Shown here: positions 57,454 to 64,000 of the stretch, one piece after another
Layout: each line of letters starts with the position of its first letter
Numbering within the stretch: position 1 is the stretch's first letter
Assembly: GCF_003730135.1 (NCBI RefSeq)
Contig: NZ_RJVO01000001.1
Location: 248,001-312,000, forward strand
Origin: Stagnimonas aquatica
Lineage (GTDB): Bacteria > Pseudomonadota > Gammaproteobacteria > Nevskiales > Nevskiaceae
Length of the DNA stretch: 64,000 nt
Direction: 5' to 3'
Notes under the pieces: model-generated
Databases searched by the model: none
Told to the model about the DNA's origin: nothing
The model's input: only the letters and a program-made list of their open reading frames with translations
Made by a program: the position numbers and the translations under genes

Positions 57454-57726
57454 CTAGGGCCTATCACCAATTAGAACGTCGCTGCGTTGCCGGTCAAAAG
57501 CGCGTCAGGCAAGGCGCCGGCCGACGCGAAGGCTGGTTGCCTTCGCTAGGCGGGCAACGCCGCATGACGCGCTTTTGGCCAGCAACCCTTCGGGGCGGGA
57601 CGGTTTTGGGGCATTGCTACGTCAGCCAGTGTTTCAATAGAGCCACTATTGCGCACACTGGCTTCCTTGCACTGCCCCAAAACCGCCTTCCGCCGCAGCG
57701 ACGTTCTAATTGGTGACAGGCCCTAG
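57454..57726. mobile_element. MITE-like element with 29-bp inverted ends and CTAG borders
   Basis: A 273-bp non-coding element filling most of the space between arsN2 and the esterase gene. CTAG at each end (57454-57457 and 57723-57726) flanks inverted 29-bp ends, 57458-57486 and 57694-57722, with one mismatch. Inside are a 22-bp pair (57486-57507 with 57565-57586, 20 matches), a GCGAAGG/CCTTCGC hairpin at 57526-57546, and a long stem made of 57601-57613 with 57673-57685 (13 bp perfect), 57624-57632 with 57655-57663, and 57635-57640 with 57646-57651. It can therefore fold into a multi-arm structure. No transposase is present. The CTAG may be a 4-bp target duplication, of the kind made by IS5-type transposases. 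Confidence 0.8.
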
Positions 57727-58643
57727 GGGTGGCTGTTGAACCAGTTGAGGATTTCCACCGGCGCCATCTGGATCCACTGGTGGCCGACCTTGCAGTTGGC
57801 CTGGCTGTCGGCGTCGCAACGGGTGTCGCCCAGGAGCTTCAGGCCCCGGCTGTAGTCCACCACCGTGTAGGCCTTGCCGGCCAGCGCGGCGGCGTAGGGC
57901 AGCATGGTCGAGAGCGGCACGATGTCATCGCCGGCGCCGTGCAGGAACAGCGTCGGCGGGTGATCCGGAGGCAGCGCCGGCACCACGCAGCCACGGCCGG
58001 AGCAATTGGCGTAGGACGCCGACTGCACCGCCAGTGCCCGGAACCGGCTGGCGTAGTTGATCGCCATGCGACTGCTGTTGTAGCCGCCGCTGGAAATCCC
58101 CGCCGCGTAGAGCCGGTTGCCATTCAGCTTGGCGCCGAAGCCGCTGCCCGCCTGACTGGCGTCGATCACCGCGAACAGCGCCTGGAAGAACTGTCCGTCG
58201 GCCGTGCCGGGATACTGCTCGGCGGTCGGCCCCTTGTTCTCGGTGCAGCCGCCGGCCGGACAGGCCGACATGTTGTTGGTCTGCCAGGCGGTGCTGACGC
58301 TGGTCGCCGGCGGCGCCAGCACCGCGTAGCCGGCGGCGAGCAGGTCGCGCAGGACCTGCACCTGGTAGTAGTTGCCGAAGCTCAGTGCCCCAGTGGAGCT
58401 GGCCGGCGCGGTCCAGGAGATCAGGCCGCCGGTGCCGTGATACAGCAGCACCACCGGCCAGCCACCCACCGGCGCGGTCCCGGCCGGCAACTGGTAGCGC
58501 ACCTCCCTGGAGGGGCTGCCGACGCCGAGCGACTGGTACTCGCAAGTGATCCGGCCGAACAGGTTTTCGCTACAGGCGGAGCCGCTCTGCGCCTGGGCGC
58601 CAGCGGCAGTCAGCAGCAACAGCAGTACGAGCAGTGGGCGCAT
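57723..58643 (-). CDS. Secreted alpha/beta-hydrolase (PHA-depolymerase-like esterase)
   Basis: A 306-aa protein with signal peptide MRPLLVLLLLLTAAGAQA. PVVLLYHGTGG is the oxyanion region, GISSGGYNSS carries the nucleophilic Ser, LFLHGAGDDIVP the Asp region and GHQW the final His. Several cysteines suggest disulphides. The order is that of extracellular polyhydroxyalkanoate depolymerase-type esterases, though the true substrate is not known. Its TAG stop is inside the CTAG border of the adjacent element, so the last codons may have been set by the insertion. Confidence 0.83.
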   Translation of the reverse strand: MRPLLVLLLLLTAAGAQAQSGSACSENLFGRITCEYQSLGVGSPSREVRYQLPAGTAPVGGWPVVLLYHGTGGLISWTAPASSTGALSFGNYYQVQVLRDLLAAGYAVLAPPATSVSTAWQTNNMSACPAGGCTENKGPTAEQYPGTADGQFFQALFAVIDASQAGSGFGAKLNGNRLYAAGISSGGYNSSRMAINYASRFRALAVQSASYANCSGRGCVVPALPPDHPPTLFLHGAGDDIVPLSTMLPYAAALAGKAYTVVDYSRGLKLLGDTRCDADSQANCKVGHQWIQMAPVEILNWFNSHP

Positions 58644-58703
58644 CGGAGGTCTCGCTGGCGGAGCACCACGGAACCCTAACCCGGCGCCACGGCCGGGCGC
58701 CAG

Positions 58704-60542
58704 TCAACGGACTTCGGCGTTGCGCGAGCAATCGGTGACGTGACTGCCGCAATGGCCGGCGTAGAGCCGCTCCACCTCTGCCGCGTGCACCTTGGCGATC
58801 ACCCCGCGACGCGCCTTGTGGGTGCTGGTGAGCTGGCCGTTGGCGAGGGTGAACGGCGGCACCCAGGCCAGCCGCAGGATCTGGTGGCTGGCGGGCAGGT
58901 CGGCGAGCTTTTCCCGGCACAGGTTGAACAAGGCCTTTTCCAGCGCCGCACGGGTCTCGGCATCGTCGAAACCAGCCGGCAGACCCAGGCTCTGGCGCAG
59001 CGCCGCGAAGCGGTTGGCATCGGGCACCACCAGGGCGATCAGATAGGGCCGGGACTCGCCCAGCACCACCGCCTGCTCGAACAGCGGCTCGGCGCAGAGG
59101 CGCGCCTCGATCTCGCAGGGCGCGGCCTTGACCCCGGTGCTCATCACCAGGATGTCCTTGATGCGGCCGGTGAGGTAGAGCTTGTCGCAACACAGGCGGC
59201 TGACCTTGTCGCCGGTGTGCAGCCAGCCGGCTTCGTCGAGCACCGCGCGGGTCGCCGCCTCGTCGTGCCAGTAGCCGCGCATCAGCGAGGGGCTGCGCAC
59301 CCACAGCTCGCCATCGGGGCCGATCCGGGTTTCGACGTTGTCGAGCGGCGCCCCTGCGGATTCCGGGTCGGCATCGCCCGGGCGGTTGACGCTGACCACC
59401 GGCCCGGCCTCGGTGAGGCCGTAGCCCTGCAATACCGGCAAGCCCAGCGCCGCGAAGCTGCGGGCGATGTGCGCGGACAGCGGCGCGCCGCCGGAGATGG
59501 CCATGCGCAGGCGGCCGCCGAGTCCGGCGCGCACCGCCTCGATCACCCCGCCGGTGAGCCGGCGCGAAAAGCGCTGGCGGGCGCTGCCCGAGGGGATGCC
59601 GGCCGACTGCACCGCCAGATGGAACAGCGCGCGCTTGTGCAGCGGACCATCGTCAACGCCACGCAGCAGACGCGCGTACAGGCGCTCGTAGACCCGGGGC
59701 ACCGCCAGCATGCCGGTGGGCCGCAGCAGACGCAGGTCCTCAGCCAGGTGCTCGGGGCCGCGCGAATAGGCGGTCTCGGCACCGGCGAGCACCGCGCCGT
59801 GCCAGCCGGCGACACGCTCGAAGGAATGCGACAGCGGCAGCAGCGACAGCAGGCGATCGTCGGCGCGCATGCGCAGGGCCCGGGCACAGGCGAAGACATT
59901 GGCCAGCAAGGCGCCGTGGCTGAGCATGGCGCCGCGCGCGCGGCCGGTGGTGCCGGAGGTGTAGACCAGGCCGGCCAGCGCCTCGCGATCCGCCGGCGGA
60001 CGCCGGTAATCGACCCCGGCGCCGAGAAAGCCGGCCAGGGTCGCGCTGCGTTCGCCCTCAGCCGGGCCGCGCTGGATCACCGCCTGCCGCAAGGCCGGCA
60101 GCGGCGCCTGCGCGCGCAGAGCCTCCCAGGCGGCGGCCTCGCGCAGGAACACCAGGCTGGCGCCGGAATCTTGAAGGATGTGGGCGGCACTGCCGACGGT
60201 GTCCTGCACATAGATGCCGACCGCGACCAGTCCCAGACGGTGAATGGCCTGCTCGGCGGCCACCCAGTCGGGACCGTTGTCGAGCTGGATCGCCACCCGC
60301 GCACCGGGTTCCAGCGCCTGCGCCGCGAGGCCACGGGCGAAGGCCTCGACGCGGGCGTCGAGACCGGCCCAGTCGAGACTGCGCCAGTCGCGCGCCTCGG
60401 CGTCGAACCAGCGGCAGGCGGCGCCCTGCGGAGTCAGCCGCACCCGGGCATCGAACAGCGCCGCCACGCTGTCGATCTCGCTTTCGGCGATCCCGGCTAA
60501 CGGCGCTTCGATGAGGGACAGACTTTCGCGGGCTATCGCCAT
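58704..60542 (-). CDS. Long-chain acyl-CoA synthetase (AMP-binding enzyme)
   Basis: A 612-aa ANL-superfamily enzyme. YTSGTTGRARGAMLSHG is the A3 phosphate loop, QGYGLTEAGPVVSVN is A5, GWLHTGDK is A7 and GRIKDILVMSTGVK is A8. These are the marks of bacterial FAA1/FadD-like ligases that activate fatty acids as CoA thioesters. The ATG at 60542 has GAGGAG upstream. It lies 12 nt after the end of the M61 peptidase gene, so they form an operon. No acyl-CoA dehydrogenase is near. Confidence 0.9.
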   Translation of the reverse strand: MAIARESLSLIEAPLAGIAESEIDSVAALFDARVRLTPQGAACRWFDAEARDWRSLDWAGLDARVEAFARGLAAQALEPGARVAIQLDNGPDWVAAEQAIHRLGLVAVGIYVQDTVGSAAHILQDSGASLVFLREAAAWEALRAQAPLPALRQAVIQRGPAEGERSATLAGFLGAGVDYRRPPADREALAGLVYTSGTTGRARGAMLSHGALLANVFACARALRMRADDRLLSLLPLSHSFERVAGWHGAVLAGAETAYSRGPEHLAEDLRLLRPTGMLAVPRVYERLYARLLRGVDDGPLHKRALFHLAVQSAGIPSGSARQRFSRRLTGGVIEAVRAGLGGRLRMAISGGAPLSAHIARSFAALGLPVLQGYGLTEAGPVVSVNRPGDADPESAGAPLDNVETRIGPDGELWVRSPSLMRGYWHDEAATRAVLDEAGWLHTGDKVSRLCCDKLYLTGRIKDILVMSTGVKAAPCEIEARLCAEPLFEQAVVLGESRPYLIALVVPDANRFAALRQSLGLPAGFDDAETRAALEKALFNLCREKLADLPASHQILRLAWVPPFTLANGQLTSTHKARRGVIAKVHAAEVERLYAGHCGSHVTDCSRNAEVR

Positions 60543-60554
60543 GGAGAAACTCCT

Positions 60555-62351
60555 CTAGACCCCGAGCCAGGATTTGCGTCGGCTTGCGACGGCCGGGTCC
60601 GGAGCCTCGATCAGACTCAACGTCCAGGTGTCGGCGGGCGCCGGCTCCGGACAGATCGCGGCGCGCATCAGCTCGTCGCCGCGGAACCACAACAATTCGG
60701 CCGGCACATTGCTCTTCAGCGCGTCGATGCGGCGCGAAAACTGACCGGCGGTGAGCTTCAGGCCGTCGAGCGCCAGCAACTGGTCGCCAACGGCCAGCCC
60801 GGCCCGCTGGGCGGCGGAGCCAGCCAGCACCTGCGCGACGCTGCCGTCGCCCTTCAGCTTCAGGCCCAGGGTCTGCTTCTGCGCGCTGCCGCTGCTGCGA
60901 CCGCCCAGGTCCTGCTCGCCGGTGGCGGCACGGCGCTCGGCACGCACGCCGAAATCGGCCAGGGTTTCCGCCAGCGGCAATTCATCGGTGCCGCGCAGGG
61001 CGCTATCGAAGAACGCGCGCAGCTTGAGGCCCGACAGCTCGGCGGCGATTGCTTCCAGCGCGCCCTCCGGCGCCGGCCGGTCGTGACGGCCGTAGCGGCT
61101 CCACAGGGCCTGCATGACGGCATCGAGCGTCACCGCCGAATCGCGGCGCAGGATCAGGTCCAGGCAGAGCGCCACCAGCGCGCCCTTCACGTAGTAATTG
61201 GTGCTGGCGTTGGGGCTGTTGTCGTCGGGCTGGTAGTACTTGATCCAGGCCTCGAAGCTGGCGTCGGCCAGCGTGTGCACCCGGCGCGCCGGCGTACGCT
61301 CCAGCCGGGTGGCGGCCTCGGCGAGCAGATCGAGATAGACCGGCGCTTCGATCAGCCCGGCGCGCAGCAGGAACAGATCGTCGTAATAGCTGGTGACGCC
61401 CTCGTAGTGCCAGAGATCGCGCGAGTAGGCCGGGCCGGAAAGATCGCTCTCGGCGAACGACGCCGGGGTGATGCGCTTGACGTTCCAGAGGTGGAAATAC
61501 TCGTGGCTCACCAGCCCGAGGAAGGTCCGGTATTCCTTGCCGAGGCCGCTGTCGCCGGGGCGCGGCAGGTCGTTGCGGGAGCAGACCAGGGCGGTGGATT
61601 CGCGGTGTTCCAGGCCGCCGTAGCCGCCGGCGGTGACATTGGTCAGAAACCAGTAGCGCGGCATCGCCGGCTCGCCGCCGAACATCGCGCGCTGGGCGGC
61701 GCAGATCTTCGCAATGTCCGCCGCCAGCCGCGCCTCGTCGGGCTCGCAGCGGCCGGACAGGGTGAGCGTGTGCGGCAGATCGCCGGCAACGAAGTCGATG
61801 CGCCGGAACGCCGCCATCTCCACCGGGCTGTCGATCAGGGTTTCGTAGTCGGGCGCGGCATAGCGGCCGAAGCCAGCGGCGTCGATGCGCAGCGGCGTCA
61901 GCGCGGTGGCCAGTCGCCAGTCGGCGCAGTCGGCGTCGTCCGGGCGGGCGATCTCCAGCTCGAAGCCGGCGTATTCGTAGCCCTGCGGGCAGTAGACCAG
62001 CGAGGAGGCGTTGAAGAAGCCACGGCGCACGTCCAGCCAGGCCTTGCGCACCGAGTCGTCGAGCGCGTGGACCCGATAGGTGAGTTCGATCTCGCCGCCG
62101 GCCGCGCTGGCGGGCACCCGCAACCGGGACTTGTCGAGCCGCTCGACGGCCACCGCCTGCCCGCCCCGGACGGCCTGGAGATCGAACAGGTGCTTGGCGA
62201 AGTCGCGCACTAAATAACTGCCGCGAATCCAGGCTGGCAGGCGGAATTCGAGGGCATCCGTACCCGCCGTGACACGCAGGCGGACCTGGTACTGATGGGC
62301 GCGTGGGTCGGCTCTGACGGCGACCTGCACAGCCGGAAGGGAGACGGCCAA
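60555..62351 (-). CDS. M61 family metallopeptidase with PDZ domain
   Basis: A 598-aa peptidase of the glycyl-aminopeptidase (M61) family. The zinc site is SHEYFHLWNVKR (HExxH), with the third ligand Glu in LWHYEGVTSYYDDL. An N-terminal strand-rich domain precedes it and a PDZ domain (LGLKLKGDGSVAQVLAGSAAQRAGLAVGDQ-like) covers residues 485-560. No signal peptide is visible, so the cell location is unclear. The start is TTG at 62351, with no good ribosome-binding site, and may lie elsewhere. It is divergent from phoX. Confidence 0.88.
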   Translation of the reverse strand: MAVSLPAVQVAVRADPRAHQYQVRLRVTAGTDALEFRLPAWIRGSYLVRDFAKHLFDLQAVRGGQAVAVERLDKSRLRVPASAAGGEIELTYRVHALDDSVRKAWLDVRRGFFNASSLVYCPQGYEYAGFELEIARPDDADCADWRLATALTPLRIDAAGFGRYAAPDYETLIDSPVEMAAFRRIDFVAGDLPHTLTLSGRCEPDEARLAADIAKICAAQRAMFGGEPAMPRYWFLTNVTAGGYGGLEHRESTALVCSRNDLPRPGDSGLGKEYRTFLGLVSHEYFHLWNVKRITPASFAESDLSGPAYSRDLWHYEGVTSYYDDLFLLRAGLIEAPVYLDLLAEAATRLERTPARRVHTLADASFEAWIKYYQPDDNSPNASTNYYVKGALVALCLDLILRRDSAVTLDAVMQALWSRYGRHDRPAPEGALEAIAAELSGLKLRAFFDSALRGTDELPLAETLADFGVRAERRAATGEQDLGGRSSGSAQKQTLGLKLKGDGSVAQVLAGSAAQRAGLAVGDQLLALDGLKLTAGQFSRRIDALKSNVPAELLWFRGDELMRAAICPEPAPADTWTLSLIEAPDPAVASRRKSWLGV

Positions 62352-62438
62352 AGTGTGATCGGGTTGGCGAAAAGACCGGCAGTTTACTCCCGCGCTCCGG
62401 CGCCGGGCAGCCCCCTTCCATCAGCCCGATGACGGGCT

Positions 62439-62483
62439 TTGTAACCAAACCGTCGCCGGGCCTTCACACGGGCTTTTTAGAGT
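62439..62483 (+). promoter_or_regulatory. Weak tandem PHO-box candidate and -10 of phoX
   Basis: Three 7-mers at 11-nt spacing, TTGTAAC, CCGTCGC and CCTTCAC, each match the CTGTCAT unit of the PhoB box at 4 of 7 positions. TAGAGT lies 10 nt after the third, where a -10 is expected in PhoB-activated promoters. The matches are weak; the geometry is the main support. Confidence 0.3.
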
Positions 62484-62541
62484 CCGCCCGCTGCGCCTAG
62501 ACGCCGCCCAGATCCCAGCACCAAACCAGCAAGGAACCCCC

Positions 62542-64000
62542 ATGTCTCTCGACCGGCACGAACACGACACCGAGAACGTCGACCACGGCGACGTCCTGAA
62601 CTCCCCCAACTACTTCGGCAACGTCCTGTCGGCGACCATGAACCGTCGCGAAGTGATGCGCGGCGGTCTCTCCGCCGCCGTGGCGGCCGGCTTCGCCGGC
62701 AGCGCGCTGAGCGCCTGCGGCGGCGACGGCCCCGGCAGCGGCGCGGTGGTCGGCACCAAGAATGTCGCCCGCAGCCTCGAAGACCGCGTGCTGATCCCCT
62801 CCGACTACAGCGCCTCGGTGCTGTTCGCCACCGGCGATCTCATCAACGCCGCCGGCGGCGACAAGAAGTTGCAGGACATCACCGGCGACGAGATGGCGGT
62901 GCGTGCCGGTGACCACCACGACGGCATGTACTACTTCGGCCTCAACGCCGCCGGCGCGCTCGACCGCAACGGCAGCGACCGTGGCGTGATCGCCATCAAC
63001 TTCGAGAACATCAATCAGCAGTTCCTGCACGCCGCCGGCGCGACCGTGGATGCCAGCGGCAACCGCACGGTCGCCGACGAGGTGGTGAAGGAAATCAACG
63101 CCCACGGCGTTGGCCTGATCGAGGTGAAGAAGAACGCCGGCAAGTTCGAAGTGGTCGCCGGTTCGGCGCTGTCGCGCCGCATCACCCCGGAAACCGAGGC
63201 CAAGTTCGCCGGTCCGGTCGCCGGCTCCAAGTGGGTGAAGACCAAGTACTCCACCGACGGCCTGAAGAGCCGTGGCACGCTCAACAACTGCGCCTACGGC
63301 TACACCCCCTGGGGCACCTACCTGACCTGCGAGGAAAACTGGGCCGGCTACTTCGACAACGCCAGCGAGGCGGCTCCCGGCGTCGAGTACAGCCGCTATG
63401 GCATCAGCAAGGGCCAGAAGGGCAGCTACCGCTGGGCCACCGCCGGCAGCGACGACCGCTTCGCGCGCTGGCAGCTCAACAGCGTGGGCGCCGACGCCAG
63501 CGCCGACTACCGCAACGAGGCCAATACCTTTGGCTGGGTGGTGGAGATCGACCCGATCAACGCCGCCGTCACCCCGGTCAAGCGCACCACCTTCGGCCGC
63601 ATGGCCCACGAGTGCGCCTATCCCTCGATCATCACCGCCGGCAAGAAGTTCGCGTTCTACATGGGCGACGATGCCCGCTTCGAGTACGTCTACAAGTTCG
63701 TGCCGAACAAGGCCTGGGACGCGGCCGACGCCACCGGCGGCGTCAGCGCCGGCGACAAGTACCTGAACGACGGCGTGCTCTACGTCGCCAAGTACAACGC
63801 CGATGGCACGGGCACCTGGATTCCGCTGGTCGCTGGCACCGGCGCGCTGACCGCCGCCAACGGCTTTGCCGATCAGGCCGAAGTGCTGGTGAAGACCCGC
63901 GCCGCCGCCGACGCGGTGGGCGCCACCAAGATGGACCGCCCGGAATGGTGCACCGTCGATCACGGCAGCGGCGACGTGTTCATCACGCTCACCAACAACA
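62542..64000 (+). CDS. phoX: Alkaline phosphatase PhoX, partial (runs off the window end)
   Basis: At least 486 residues of a Tat-exported PhoX-type phosphatase. NRREVMRGGLSAAVAAGFAGS near residue 34 is a twin-arginine signal with a short N-terminal stretch before it. LNNCAYGYTPWGTYLTCEENW contains the Cys-pair/Glu block of the family, MAHECAYPSI and MGDDARFEYVYKFV follow, and RPEWCTVDHGSGDVFITLTNN near the window end is the PhoX/DUF839 core. PhoX uses calcium and iron to take phosphate from monoesters in the periplasm. The stop codon is beyond position 64000. It is divergent from the M61 gene. Confidence 0.93.
   Translation, partial: MSLDRHEHDTENVDHGDVLNSPNYFGNVLSATMNRREVMRGGLSAAVAAGFAGSALSACGGDGPGSGAVVGTKNVARSLEDRVLIPSDYSASVLFATGDLINAAGGDKKLQDITGDEMAVRAGDHHDGMYYFGLNAAGALDRNGSDRGVIAINFENINQQFLHAAGATVDASGNRTVADEVVKEINAHGVGLIEVKKNAGKFEVVAGSALSRRITPETEAKFAGPVAGSKWVKTKYSTDGLKSRGTLNNCAYGYTPWGTYLTCEENWAGYFDNASEAAPGVEYSRYGISKGQKGSYRWATAGSDDRFARWQLNSVGADASADYRNEANTFGWVVEIDPINAAVTPVKRTTFGRMAHECAYPSIITAGKKFAFYMGDDARFEYVYKFVPNKAWDAADATGGVSAGDKYLNDGVLYVAKYNADGTGTWIPLVAGTGALTAANGFADQAEVLVKTRAAADAVGATKMDRPEWCTVDHGSGDVFITLTNN

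Overview
The window is a contiguous stretch of a GC-rich (roughly two-thirds G+C by eye) bacterial chromosome, densely coded on both strands. The gene set (rpsU-yqeY-dnaG-rpoD, glyS-gmhB, mpl, ppk/ppx, two-subunit glycyl-tRNA synthetase, AmpG, PhoX, cytochrome P450, arsenic operon) points to a gammaproteobacterium. An affiliation near Nevskiales/Xanthomonadales is plausible, but it is an inference from gene style and was not tested. I saw no tRNA, rRNA or CRISPR.

Layout. 1-2.9 kb: peroxide defence (ohr, katG, and a candidate OxyR site). 3-8.3 kb: glyS, gmhB, folB, tsaD, rpsU and a YqeY protein. 8.3-12 kb: dnaG and rpoD, closing the macromolecular-synthesis cluster with a strong terminator. 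12-16 kb: two outer-membrane barrels, two small c-type cytochromes and exopolyphosphatase. 16-25.6 kb: polyphosphate kinase, an exported RidA-like protein, a GNAT/RimK pair, a FecR-SPOR protein, a glycosyltransferase, a GH5 lipoprotein and a fatty-acid desaturase. 25.7-35.9 kb: typA, a D-aminoacylase-like amidohydrolase, an ExbB-ExbD-ExbD operon, an HD protein, xth, purD, ppa and adk. 40-53.6 kb: rnd, mpl, a three-module DUF4394 lipoprotein, pmbA, a GGDEF-EAL protein, a GST, a P450 and AmpG. 54.3-57.4 kb: an arsR-arsI-arsC-acr3-arsN2 operon. 57.7-64 kb: an esterase, an acyl-CoA synthetase, an M61 peptidase and the start of phoX, which runs off the window.

The most striking accessory feature is a 4.0-kb element at 35933-39967, inserted in the terminator of adk. 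It has terminal inverted repeats, a flanking ACAAAAA repeat, an IS1595-type transposase (one-base frameshift), and behind it a restriction-modification operon: a nuclease-methyltransferase, a specificity subunit and a 50-residue basic protein. Successive genes overlap by 4, 14 and 4 nt, the first overlap being with the transposase stop. This looks like a restriction system of BcgI type travelling as IS1595 cargo.

A second unexplained system is a repeat family bounded by CTAG. A 273-bp multi-hairpin copy (57454-57726) has 29-bp inverted ends; two solo 70-bp ends lie at 29798 and 43606. In all three places where the repeat abuts a gene, the TAG inside its terminal CTAG is that gene's stop codon. 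Core genes also show oddities: DnaG lacks all four zinc ligands, GmhB lacks its zinc-binding cysteines, and one of two tandem ExbD proteins has Asn in place of the proton-path Asp.
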